Of a stretch of 64,000 nucleotides of DNA, positions 43,063 through 52,255 are shown piece by piece (within the stretch, counting starts at the first letter, position 1; each line of letters begins with the position of its first letter). Source of the DNA: Paenibacillus macquariensis. Lineage in GTDB: Bacteria > Bacillota > Bacilli > Paenibacillales > Paenibacillaceae. The notes beneath the pieces are model-generated. The model was not told the DNA's origin. It worked only from the letters and a program-made list of their open reading frames with translations, and did not search any database. The stretch spans positions 95,271 to 159,270 of the forward strand of contig NZ_FTNK01000013.1 in the NCBI RefSeq assembly GCF_900156375.1, written 5' to 3'. Position numbers and translations under genes: made by a program.

Positions 43063-46000
43063 TTATGATTGCAATTGCATTAGAATCTGTGGATCCTTAA
43101 TCTTCTTATCCTCAGCCAGCAGCACGATCTTAGACAAAATTTCTGCTGTCTTCGGATCTTCATCCAAGAAAGGTAGGAATATACGGCCTCTATGCTGTGA
43201 ATGTACAGGAATGATATGCATAGCGCCCGTAGCTTGTCTGTAAACCATACCGCTACCTAAATGTACCCCATACTCACCCAGGGAACCTTCAATTCGAGCA
43301 TAATTACCTTCTATACGAACATTCTCGATCTTCAAGAGACGAAGTGACTCACTGACGATGACGCTTCGCATCTCAATCGTAGTCAGACTAGCTTCCGGAT
43401 CTACGCCTCCGACATGCGCGACGCTCACGACTAAATCTACGTCTCGCATCACTTCTGAGAACAGTATCGGAGGAACCTTATCCAAGGCCACGCTCTTATA
43501 GGTATTGCGATCCAAGAATTGAACCGTCTCAAGCGTAGGCGCTTCAGTCTCCGAGGGAGAGAACCAATCTGCCATCGCGTAAAGATTCGCGATTAGATTC
43601 TCCGCATAGTATACCTTCTGTAATCCCTCTTCATAACTAACTGTCCACTGCCTACCTTTGAGTAGGGAGACTGTCTTTCTCGGCTGAATTTGATGCCCAG
43701 CATATCTGCGAGAAACGGTTTCATTAGCCTGCTCATCCGCATTAGGAAGGTATAACTCACGGAATATCTGCTTGAATGGCTGACGGAGTTGACGATCGAA
43801 CAAATCCTTCTGATACTGACTCCATTGACCACTTTTATATAAATGAAGGGGATGTGCAATCAGGAGTTCTTCGTTATCCCCGATAAGAACTAATTTACCT
43901 GCTGGATCGAGAAGTCCACCTGTATCTGCATCGAAGTATCCCAAAGTCTCACCTGATTTAAACACCAACGTCCGCAATAGCGGTGTGATAACTGGATTTC
44001 CTGATAACCCCTTCAACTCTTGCAGTGTAAATGTGTTCCCTGACTCCATCGAGCGTTCAAGCTCCTTACGTGCTCTCCGGTATTGCTCTGTTAGTTCAAC
44101 CTTCATTTCTTTCAAAGCAGCAATATATTCATCTTTCTTGTACTTTTCAGGAACGGATTTTAACGCCTTACCTTTACGCATACTGCCAATCTCTGACTTT
44201 CCTTCGTCATCAATAAGAAGCTGTACTGTCGTCTCATCATCTAGGATATGGGGCTCGAAGAAGGATTGCATATCGTCCAACTTTCGCGCTTCCATATCCC
44301 ACATCAGCCGAATGACATCACCATACCCTGCATTTCTCGCCAAATTGCCAAGGGCTATCTGAGAGATCATGCCTTCACTTGCCCGACGCTGAGCACCAAA
44401 TTTCTTACTCTGCACAAGAAACTGCTGAATGAACTCATACCGATCACGAATATCCTGCTCACGATCATCACCTAATGAAATAAGGCTATAACAGAGTAAG
44501 TGATCCTTATTCCGCTTTTCTTCTACCGACTTCTGTATTTCCATAATATCCAGCTTACCCAGTGTCGCATCCGCGAACAGCTGTGATCTTCGGTGGTTAG
44601 CTCCGGCTGATATATATTTAGCACAATCGTACAATAAATCGAACCGTTTCTTCCCCAACCTATTATAAGCCTCTTTAAACCAACTAATATCAAAGGCACC
44701 ATCATTAAAGTCTTGCGCTGAAATCGGTGAATAGTGCGCGACAACAGTCTCTTTCTCAGCAGAGAAGCCTTCATTAATGTGTGCATGGAAATACCAAGCT
44801 GCACTACGCAGACCCTCCCAATCTAGATATTTAGCTACAATATCTAACCACTGAGGAGCATACATGGCTGCTTCTAGTAACCTTTTCTCCGTAATATTAT
44901 GACCTACAAGCATTTCCCTCAAGCATGTGTCATCTTCACCCTCGCGTGGATAACTGATCTTCAGTAAATGACTGAACGTTTCCTTCTTCGTGATACTGTC
45001 CCCATATCCATAGATATAACCACGAATGAACGTGTCCTGCTGTAAGCCAGATAATATATGAATGAAATGCTCCATACCCTCGATCCGATTCAGTGCCATG
45101 CCTAGAGGTGTAACATCAGTCGCCAGATCGCCACGTTCGAGCTCTATCTCTAGAATTCTCTCTACAGCAGTCTGTCGAATCGTAACTAGCTCAGGTTTGG
45201 CATCGATCCAATCATATCCTTTAGATGTAATACTGCGCATATGATGGCGACTGTCATGACTCCCTAACAATTCCCGATATACTTCTCCTCTTCCGATCAT
45301 TCCCGCTTCAAAAGCACGCAAGTAATCCTCTAGTTCAAGTACGGAATCAACACGCTCTTTCGGGCTCATCATATTAAATGCATAGAAAGTATGGAACACT
45401 CGCTTAAAGCTGTCATCATCATACATTCGACTACGGGCCATGGAGAACCACGGATTCACCAAGAGCTTGAATATCCCCCATTCAGTGGACACCTTCTCCT
45501 TAGGCATCGCTTGCATCACAGCATTTAGAGCATCTACGCTTAAATCAAATGTTGAACGTTTATCACTATCTATGAAGTATGCATGAATAAGAGTAATGAT
45601 CTGATCTCTATACTTAAATTGTTTGAGTGCATCTTTAATCTCTTGAATCTGAGCAACAGGATACACCTGCTCCGCAAATTCCTTACGCCAACCCTCGAGC
45701 AACGTATGCTTCGCAAGCTCCGTGTAATCCATTTCACCATCAGAGAAATAATGATAATACTGGTTCAATGTCTGATCAAGAGGGTCAAGTAAAGAATAGA
45801 AATAGAGCTGCATGAATTCAGTAGCACCTAAATGACTCCGTTCTAAGTAATCTCTCCATACCTCATGCAACGGATACTTCGTAAGCTCTGCTGTATCTTC
45901 CTCTTCATCTTGAAGTGGATGAAGCCTTCTTAATCCTGTACCGAGTAGCAATGTATCCTTATAACCAGAATAATACTCTACCTCATATTCATAATCACGA

Positions 46001-48018
46001 TGATTATGAATTTCTTGCTCCAGCCCAGAAAGGAACAGAATCACCTCTTCTGTCGATAATCTGAAGATGTCCTTCCACTCAAATCCTCCTATTTCCGGAG
46101 CTTCTGTTAGCCAAGTTTCGATAATATTCGGATCAAATAGACCGAAGCCATTCGTTGCGGTATATTCGTTCTTTTGACTAAGCTTTCCAATCAATTGCTG
46201 CTCCTTCGGCGTGGGATTCTCAATTAAAAGAGGTAGTGAACTTAGGCCCTCATACTGCTTCGTTCGTTCGCTGTCTCCATAAATTTCGACTATGGTCTCC
46301 AGTGCTGCCAGTCGTTGTAATTCACTCTTACCTTGTAATAGACGCGTTAGTGAGCTCTTCACATTGGCCTCTGGCTGACGCAACAGTAACTCAATAGCAC
46401 TTTGACGTAAGGAACCTGTCTTGAGCTTCAACAAACCTTCTATTAGTTTCAACTCTTCATCCGATAACGTCAATTTCTTCGCCTTGTCGAGTGCTTTCTC
46501 GCGATTAAGCATACTCTTATCGGATAGGGATGAGAATATAAATTCACGCTGTGCAGAATGATCCGTATCTTTCATGAATAAAAACAACAACTCACCACGC
46601 ATATCCGCACTTAATCGATCCTTCAAAGCAATTATTGTGGCGATCCATTCACAGTCCATATCATAAGCTGTAAGGTATAACATCTTCCGAACGGGGAGAT
46701 CCGGCGTGTAATGAACATGTGCGAAATCCAACACTTTAGAAGGTCCAGAAATCCCTTTGTGAGTCATGGCAAGGAACATGCCCTTAAGCTGCTCGAATTC
46801 ACGCCGACGCTCATTCTTATCCTCCAAGACAGGCGTATGTACAATCGTAACGCTAGCTTCCTCTTCCCCCCAATTACGGAAGTACTCATAACTATAGTTG
46901 GATAGAATCCAATACTGTAATTCAGGGTCCGTAGCATCTAGGTATTGTCTAGCAATCTCATAACGTACATCTCTATTCTCACTATTCACGAGTACGTACT
47001 GTGCAATGATCTTCTGATACAGCGCACCATGCTCCATCAAGTGCTTAATGCCACTAAATAAATCACGTTCTTCATATACTGCTGTAGCCCATAAACTTAA
47101 ATAGACGTGATTCGCATTGTCACTCGACAACCACGATGTACGAACTGATTCATCACTTAAGACAAGATAGACGCCTTCGATCAGTTGTCCTGCTACACGT
47201 TGATTCGCTGATTCCAACCCCATACCCGTCCATACACCAAGCGCTCTCACGACAGAACTATAACGAATATAACCTTGATCTATGATGACCTTCAGCATGT
47301 ATAGATTCGCCTCAAGCGTTCCCTCGTCCATTCGTTCCACAATGGATTGTCGAAGCCCCTCTTGTAGTCGTGCAGCCGTTAATAGCTCTCCCATCATCAC
47401 GTACAAGTCCGATTGATGACTCATAAATATTCCTTTGATCATCCCATGGGTAAGTAACGCTGTTTGATTATCTCCATAAACAACTTCCTTAAGTGCCGCA
47501 ATGACCTCTGCATTGTTACGATCTATCTCAAAAGCAATGACATCACTTATCGTCTGTGCCATTTGATAATTCTGGCGTAAGGGATAGTCCGCTCTCGTCA
47601 AATAATCAATCATTACGAAATCATGACACTCCATGGATAACAGTGAACTCAGCTTGTTAATCACCTGGCCCATGTGGGCCTTCCGTTCCGATGTACGGAA
47701 AGGTCTACGTTCGTATCCTGTACCATAAGGGTATTCCGTCGCATGAGAAGCAATATATTCAAAGACTTCTCCCGTATACTCATTCGTAAGTAGCCTTACA
47801 ACTTTCACTAGGGGTTCGAATAATTTCTCATCGTTGCCACCAGCAAGTGACTGCAATATCTCTGTACATTTCGTAAAACATTCTTCATTCTGAGTCACGT
47901 ATTGAATCTGACCTAACTCTACCACCAACTGAGCTAATGGAGATAAATGAAGATCTAACCCCTCAGCTATTTCTTGTAATGATGCAAAATAACGTTTCTC
48001 TCGTTCCTGCTTCTCCAT
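43063..48018 (-). CDS. Giant DUF4132-containing protein of unknown function
   Basis: 1651 residues, cytoplasmic, no signal peptide. The first ~750 residues are helical and repeat-like (armadillo/HEAT-like, e.g. many Leu-rich helices between ~190 and 600). The last ~450 residues match the DUF4132 C-terminal block: AHPLHLYKSGQWSQYQ, LFDRQLRQPFKQIFRELYLP, and final AEDKKIKDPQILMQL. DUF4132 proteins include MolR-type and WGR-associated proteins; no activity is established. Start ATG 48016-48018 follows AGGGG; TTG one codon earlier is possible. Thirteen bases after the small gene at 48035, so the pair is one unit. Confidence 0.85.
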   Translation of the reverse strand: MEKQEREKRYFASLQEIAEGLDLHLSPLAQLVVELGQIQYVTQNEECFTKCTEILQSLAGGNDEKLFEPLVKVVRLLTNEYTGEVFEYIASHATEYPYGTGYERRPFRTSERKAHMGQVINKLSSLLSMECHDFVMIDYLTRADYPLRQNYQMAQTISDVIAFEIDRNNAEVIAALKEVVYGDNQTALLTHGMIKGIFMSHQSDLYVMMGELLTAARLQEGLRQSIVERMDEGTLEANLYMLKVIIDQGYIRYSSVVRALGVWTGMGLESANQRVAGQLIEGVYLVLSDESVRTSWLSSDNANHVYLSLWATAVYEERDLFSGIKHLMEHGALYQKIIAQYVLVNSENRDVRYEIARQYLDATDPELQYWILSNYSYEYFRNWGEEEASVTIVHTPVLEDKNERRREFEQLKGMFLAMTHKGISGPSKVLDFAHVHYTPDLPVRKMLYLTAYDMDCEWIATIIALKDRLSADMRGELLFLFMKDTDHSAQREFIFSSLSDKSMLNREKALDKAKKLTLSDEELKLIEGLLKLKTGSLRQSAIELLLRQPEANVKSSLTRLLQGKSELQRLAALETIVEIYGDSERTKQYEGLSSLPLLIENPTPKEQQLIGKLSQKNEYTATNGFGLFDPNIIETWLTEAPEIGGFEWKDIFRLSTEEVILFLSGLEQEIHNHRDYEYEVEYYSGYKDTLLLGTGLRRLHPLQDEEEDTAELTKYPLHEVWRDYLERSHLGATEFMQLYFYSLLDPLDQTLNQYYHYFSDGEMDYTELAKHTLLEGWRKEFAEQVYPVAQIQEIKDALKQFKYRDQIITLIHAYFIDSDKRSTFDLSVDALNAVMQAMPKEKVSTEWGIFKLLVNPWFSMARSRMYDDDSFKRVFHTFYAFNMMSPKERVDSVLELEDYLRAFEAGMIGRGEVYRELLGSHDSRHHMRSITSKGYDWIDAKPELVTIRQTAVERILEIELERGDLATDVTPLGMALNRIEGMEHFIHILSGLQQDTFIRGYIYGYGDSITKKETFSHLLKISYPREGEDDTCLREMLVGHNITEKRLLEAAMYAPQWLDIVAKYLDWEGLRSAAWYFHAHINEGFSAEKETVVAHYSPISAQDFNDGAFDISWFKEAYNRLGKKRFDLLYDCAKYISAGANHRRSQLFADATLGKLDIMEIQKSVEEKRNKDHLLCYSLISLGDDREQDIRDRYEFIQQFLVQSKKFGAQRRASEGMISQIALGNLARNAGYGDVIRLMWDMEARKLDDMQSFFEPHILDDETTVQLLIDDEGKSEIGSMRKGKALKSVPEKYKKDEYIAALKEMKVELTEQYRRARKELERSMESGNTFTLQELKGLSGNPVITPLLRTLVFKSGETLGYFDADTGGLLDPAGKLVLIGDNEELLIAHPLHLYKSGQWSQYQKDLFDRQLRQPFKQIFRELYLPNADEQANETVSRRYAGHQIQPRKTVSLLKGRQWTVSYEEGLQKVYYAENLIANLYAMADWFSPSETEAPTLETVQFLDRNTYKSVALDKVPPILFSEVMRDVDLVVSVAHVGGVDPEASLTTIEMRSVIVSESLRLLKIENVRIEGNYARIEGSLGEYGVHLGSGMVYRQATGAMHIIPVHSQHRGRIFLPFLDEDPKTAEILSKIVLLAEDKKIKDPQILMQLQS

Positions 48019-48034
48019 CAATCATTATCCCCTT

Positions 48035-48454
48035 TCACCATAGGCTTCCAGCTAACATTGTAAACTTGATAAATACAATCTCATCTTCTTCCATCAGCTT
48101 AAGTGGTGCCTCCAACAGACTATTCTCTTCTTCACGAATAAATACTTTATATAACCCATCTTCAAAAGCTAATAATGCGCTCTCTACTGCCTTAGCAACA
48201 TCAGGACTTTGTTCGTTATACACCGAGCCGAATCCTACCTTTCCATTCTCCCCACGCGCCTCAATCTCCGCCCCTGTTAAGAATGGCATTATCTGCGTGC
48301 CTTGTTGCTTATCCTTTAAATCCTGCACATTCACATTAACAACTTCCGTAATGAGTTCCCTCAGAGTCGTCGGAACGACTGGAAGCTCTATTTCAATTTT
48401 GGTCAGTACATTCTTACGTTTACCCAAGCTTTTAACGGTTACATACAATTTCAT
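48035..48454 (-). CDS. Small unknown protein co-encoded with the DUF4132 protein
   Basis: 139 residues, soluble, no recognised domain. It has MKLYVTVKSLGKRKNVLTKI, a mid-region AEIEARGENGKVGFGSVYNE, and an acidic C-terminal part (LLEAPLKLMEEDEIVFIKFT). The pattern of short beta strands around one helix (AKAVESALLAFEDGLYKVFI) looks like a ubiquitin-like or ferredoxin-like fold, but that is a guess. I start at ATG 48452-48454, 8 bases after GTGGAGG. First gene of a two-gene operon with the giant protein. Confidence 0.8.
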   Translation of the reverse strand: MKLYVTVKSLGKRKNVLTKIEIELPVVPTTLRELITEVVNVNVQDLKDKQQGTQIMPFLTGAEIEARGENGKVGFGSVYNEQSPDVAKAVESALLAFEDGLYKVFIREEENSLLEAPLKLMEEDEIVFIKFTMLAGSLW

Positions 48455-48565
48455 AGACGATTCCTCCACCTCACATTTAAATAATCAGAAGCATCTATCC
48501 TTATTGTATATTTAACCATATATAAGTATTAGAACTCTAATTAGAAGTCTTACGGACAAGATTCC

Positions 48566-48602
48566 AACAAAAAAAGAAGCCCCGGCACATGCCGTTGCTC
48601 CT
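48566..48602 (-). terminator. Terminator after the Bce-like operon
   Basis: AGC-AA-CGGCA/TGCCG-GG-GCT hairpin followed on the minus strand by T7, about 60 bases after the kinase stop codon. Confidence 0.8.
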
Positions 48603-48661
48603 CTGCTATGATATTAACCTGCGTTCTTGCTCTCCTTGTCCGAACTCCACATCATCTTCTA

Positions 48662-50071
48662 TTATAGTAAGATTTCAATCGTCGTTCCGTGACCCACTAC
48701 ACTATTGATCTTAATTTCTCCACCGTGTACCCGGATCACATCATTGGCAATCGCCATGCCAAGCCCCGAGCCTTTATGAAGCTCCCCAGTGTTTGTCCCC
48801 CGATAATACCGATCAAAAATTTTATCGAGCTCTTCTTTCTTTATGCCTTTCCCATCATCTTGAATGATGATGTGTACCTGTTCCTTCTTTTCAATTCGGA
48901 CAACAATGTTTACCTGATGATCATTATGAACCATCGCATTATAGATCAGATTACTTATCGCTCTCCGAATAAAGATCTCATCCACATCTAATGGTATCAT
49001 CTCTTGATCACACTGAAACTCAATGTGTCTATTCGAATACTTGGCATCATTCAATATATCAATCACAATATTCCGAACAAGAGTCACCATATTGATCGTC
49101 TCTTTAATTAAATTCAATTCTTTATTCTTCAATCTTGTCGTTAAGTTTAAATCTTCAATAACCTCATTCATATATAGTGATTTACTTTCAATGATTTCAG
49201 CATATTCCATCATTTCTTCTAATGTAAATTGATAGTCTGGATCTTTCATCATTTCGGCATAACCTAAGATGGAGGCGAGCGGCGTCTTGATATCATGAGA
49301 GATATTCGAAATCCACTCTTCCTTCATTTTATCTAGCTTTTTTCGTTCAATCTCGTTCACTCTTAGTTCATTTGATAAATAATTAACATTATAAAAAATA
49401 TCTTTGTAGATTCCTTTGGGTTCATAATTTATATTGTATTCTTTGTTAGCCAACCTTTTGATCCCATCAATTAACAAGTTTAATGGCTTGGTAAGCCTTT
49501 TACTGAATAAATAACCAATCACTAATGCAATAAATCCATCAATGATGATGAAAATAAGACTACCCACTTTAATAACTTGGAAAATGTCCCGATAGTCATA
49601 CGACAAGACGTATTTACCGATATTACGATCTTCAATTCCAATAAAAAAACTGTAGTTTTTTCGATTTATTTCTTTTCCACTTACAAAAACAGTAGTCTCA
49701 CCATTAATTTCCTTATATTTGTGCATTTGAATAGCTTCTAATGGCGTGTATTTCTTCTTTACCTCTTCTGGTAATCGATATCCGTATACTTCCTTGCCAT
49801 TTTCGTCTAATATTTGTATCCAAGACTTATTGACTTCAAGTTCTTTTTTTCCTTGTTCACTGATTGTCACCTGATTATTAGCTATCTCTATGTAATCACG
49901 GAACCCTGTCGTAAATGCTTCCGCAGATATCTCTCTGTTCTGAAAAGAGGGGTTCGGCGACACAGTATAGGTCACGAGCATGCCCAATACAATCAGGATA
50001 TTTATAAAAAGCACGACGATGACTACCAACACAATGGATAATAAATATCTTCCCGTTAACAACCATTTCAT
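48662..50071 (-). CDS. Sensor histidine kinase with an extracellular domain
   Basis: 469 residues. Membrane segment ~10-35, outer domain of ~125 residues (residues 36-160), second membrane segment (SLIFIIIDGFIALVIGYLF), HAMP, HisKA with EEWISNISHDIKTPLASILG (phospho-His), HATPase with IQDDGKGIKKEE and GSGLGMAIANDV. It starts seven bases from the regulator stop. It lies in an operon with a Bce-type transporter, yet it is not the short intramembrane-sensing kinase (~330 residues, almost no outer loop) usual for such modules; it is closer to VanS-like kinases. It may sense the peptide directly or another envelope cue. Confidence 0.92.
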   Translation of the reverse strand: MKWLLTGRYLLSIVLVVIVVLFINILIVLGMLVTYTVSPNPSFQNREISAEAFTTGFRDYIEIANNQVTISEQGKKELEVNKSWIQILDENGKEVYGYRLPEEVKKKYTPLEAIQMHKYKEINGETTVFVSGKEINRKNYSFFIGIEDRNIGKYVLSYDYRDIFQVIKVGSLIFIIIDGFIALVIGYLFSKRLTKPLNLLIDGIKRLANKEYNINYEPKGIYKDIFYNVNYLSNELRVNEIERKKLDKMKEEWISNISHDIKTPLASILGYAEMMKDPDYQFTLEEMMEYAEIIESKSLYMNEVIEDLNLTTRLKNKELNLIKETINMVTLVRNIVIDILNDAKYSNRHIEFQCDQEMIPLDVDEIFIRRAISNLIYNAMVHNDHQVNIVVRIEKKEQVHIIIQDDGKGIKKEELDKIFDRYYRGTNTGELHKGSGLGMAIANDVIRVHGGEIKINSVVGHGTTIEILL

Positions 50072-50074
50072 GGA

Positions 50075-50782
50075 TTATTCGTCCCTTACAACAAGTTTAT
50101 ACCCTAAACCTTTTACTGTAATTAGATATTGAGGGTTGGAGGGCTGTTCCTCTATTTTCTCCCTTAACCTGCGAATGTGTACCATGACCGTATTATCATA
50201 TCCTATAAAATCCTCCCCCCACACATGATCGTAGAGGCTTTCTTTACTAATAATTCGATTCACATTCTTAAGAAGATACGTTATTAAGCCAAGTTCTTTT
50301 GGCCTGAGTTCAATGTTTTCACCATTCTTTTTAAATTCTGCCCTCTGTTCATTTAATTCAAAAGGACCTGCTGTTAATAGAATATCTTCCTTATCCGTCT
50401 GGATATATTCAGCTCTACGCAATTGTGCTTTCACACGATAAGCCACTTCTTTGGGGCTAAATGGCTTTACAATATAATCGTCACCACCAATAGCAAATCC
50501 TAGAATCCTGTCAATTTCCTCTGTTTTTGCAGATAAGAACAAAATAGGGACGTTCGAGATGTTTCTAATTTGTTTGCACACGTCATACCCTTCGCCATCA
50601 GGTAACATAATATCTAGCAACACGATGTCAGGCTTCTTTTCTTGGAACTGCATAAATCCGTCACTCACCGTTGTCGCAGTATAGATATGATCTATTCCCT
50701 CTTTTGTTAGCACTGTTTTCAAAATCCTTAGGATGTCTTCCTCATCATCTATAATTAATACCTTCGTACTTTTTAGTGACAT
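50075..50782 (-). CDS. OmpR-family response regulator
   Basis: 235 residues. Receiver with VLIIDDEEDIL, phospho-Asp in DIVLLDIMLPDGEGYD and Lys in IVKPFSP, followed by a winged-helix output domain with ELRPKELGLITYLLK and TVMVHIRRLREKIEE. Partner of the kinase encoded just downstream. It probably binds the 11-base-period direct repeats before the operon (55005-55024). Upstream 25 bases contain a weak site (GGGAAGGGG). Whole operon is transcribed minus. Confidence 0.94.
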   Translation of the reverse strand: MSLKSTKVLIIDDEEDILRILKTVLTKEGIDHIYTATTVSDGFMQFQEKKPDIVLLDIMLPDGEGYDVCKQIRNISNVPILFLSAKTEEIDRILGFAIGGDDYIVKPFSPKEVAYRVKAQLRRAEYIQTDKEDILLTAGPFELNEQRAEFKKNGENIELRPKELGLITYLLKNVNRIISKESLYDHVWGEDFIGYDNTVMVHIRRLREKIEEQPSNPQYLITVKGLGYKLVVRDE

Positions 50783-50806
50783 GTCATGACCCCTTCCCTC
50801 AAATTC

Positions 50807-51880
50807 TCAGTTGTCTTTCGTAGGGATAACTGTATTTATTCTGACTCTTCCATTTCTCCCATATGTCATGAACCGCCATACTCTCTCTAATGGTCCCATC
50901 TTAAAGAATTTAAACCACACAACACTATACACTATTTGTAACGCAAATATTAGAGTAGAAATGATGACAGCATGTATAGGTGAAACCACTTCAAGATTCA
51001 TGAATGAGATGATAGCTAATCCTATAAAGCTTTGTGCGACATAATTAGTTAGAGCCATCTGACCTACACGCGAAACGGGCATGAAGAAATGTTGGACTTT
51101 CTCATTCTCCAATACCGTGAACATCGTTGTTAAATATAATATGACCATCGGAATTGTCCCTAAAGCAATAATCTGAGGAAGATTCTCTGCGCCACTTTGA
51201 AAAGCTACCCAAATCCAAATTGAACAACCAATACATATAGGCAACATACTCATCTGTATCCACTTGATTTTCTTTCTCAAATCGCTGATACGACGAATCC
51301 AGTCTGCCTTCGCTGCCAGAAATCCCGCTAGAAACATAATAAAAATTAATGTAACGTCTGAAATAATAAATTCCAGCACTCCTGTTAAAGCCCCTGCTCC
51401 CCCAAATGTAATCTTCGTAAGGAGCGAAAGCAAGTAAATACCTATTATACCCCCAAGCCATTTACTGATCGTAGCAACCTGAGCACGATAAAAAGGAAGG
51501 AGCAGCAGGCCGACCACTGCATAAATAGCTAAGATAGAGCCCCAGAAAAACAGCACATGGATAATTCCTATTACAAAGAGAGCTATCAATCGCCTTGTAA
51601 AACGCCATCTCGGTCTATCGCCCCGCTTCTCAGCACGTGAAGCAAATATATAAAATCCTACGCCAAACAAAAAGGAAAAGATAGAAAAGAACTTCTTTTC
51701 CACAAACATGGCTATAAGTGTTTTAATTACGCCATTAACACCGCTGTAATCAAGTATTAGCGTTCCTTCCATGATAAGCATATATCCCCTTACATTGATA
51801 AACATGATGCCGAATAATGCTAGTCCACGAATAATATCTAACGAAATAATTCTTTGTTTTTGAGGTATGGATGGATTCAT
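50807..51880 (-). CDS. DUF418 family membrane protein
   Basis: 357 residues with about eight hydrophobic segments. The start SLDIIRGLALFGIMFINVRG and the end region VGQMALTNYVAQS and GPLERVWRFMTYG are the DUF418 (YeiB-like) signature; function of the family is unknown, with some resemblance to acyltransferase-3-type membrane proteins. Overlaps the YxeA-type gene by four bases. Its presence inside a peptide-resistance operon suggests a role in modifying an envelope component. Confidence 0.9.
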   Translation of the reverse strand: MNPSIPQKQRIISLDIIRGLALFGIMFINVRGYMLIMEGTLILDYSGVNGVIKTLIAMFVEKKFFSIFSFLFGVGFYIFASRAEKRGDRPRWRFTRRLIALFVIGIIHVLFFWGSILAIYAVVGLLLLPFYRAQVATISKWLGGIIGIYLLSLLTKITFGGAGALTGVLEFIISDVTLIFIMFLAGFLAAKADWIRRISDLRKKIKWIQMSMLPICIGCSIWIWVAFQSGAENLPQIIALGTIPMVILYLTTMFTVLENEKVQHFFMPVSRVGQMALTNYVAQSFIGLAIISFMNLEVVSPIHAVIISTLIFALQIVYSVVWFKFFKMGPLERVWRFMTYGRNGRVRINTVIPTKDN

Positions 51881-52233
51881 TTCAGCTTTTCCTGAGCCGC
51901 ACTTGAAATATCCCCAAGTTTAACCTCTTTATAAGATTTAACTTCCTCGTCTTTCACGAACAAATTTAAGTAGGCTTCTTCACGAAGTTGCTTACTACTT
52001 GTAAAAGTAAACTCTTTCTCTACGCCATCTTCATTAAATCCAGGTAACGTGTATTCATAATGCACGAATTTCTCCCCATTATTTGCTTTACTTTCAAACT
52101 TCTCACCTTTACCTATAATTTGAACATAATAATTGTCTGTCCCTAGTCTGTTTATATTAACATTTTGTAGAAAAAAGAAAGCCCCCACGACCATCACAAC
52201 GATTACTGATACAAATATGATTAACTTTTTCAT
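51877..52233 (-). CDS. YxeA family small secreted or membrane-anchored protein
   Basis: 118 residues: N-terminal membrane segment (LIIFVSVIVVMVVGAFFFL), then a short domain with YYVQIIGKGEK, YEYTLPGFNEDG and LFVKDEEVKSYKEV. This is the YxeA (DUF1093) type. In Bacillus yxeA lies beside the yxdLM peptide transporter, as here. Function unknown. AAGGGG lies before the ATG at 52233; it is co-transcribed with the permease (22-base gap). Confidence 0.88.
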   Translation of the reverse strand: MKKLIIFVSVIVVMVVGAFFFLQNVNINRLGTDNYYVQIIGKGEKFESKANNGEKFVHYEYTLPGFNEDGVEKEFTFTSSKQLREEAYLNLFVKDEEVKSYKEVKLGDISSAAQEKLK

Positions 52234-52255
52234 TATTTTTCCCCTTTACTAACCT

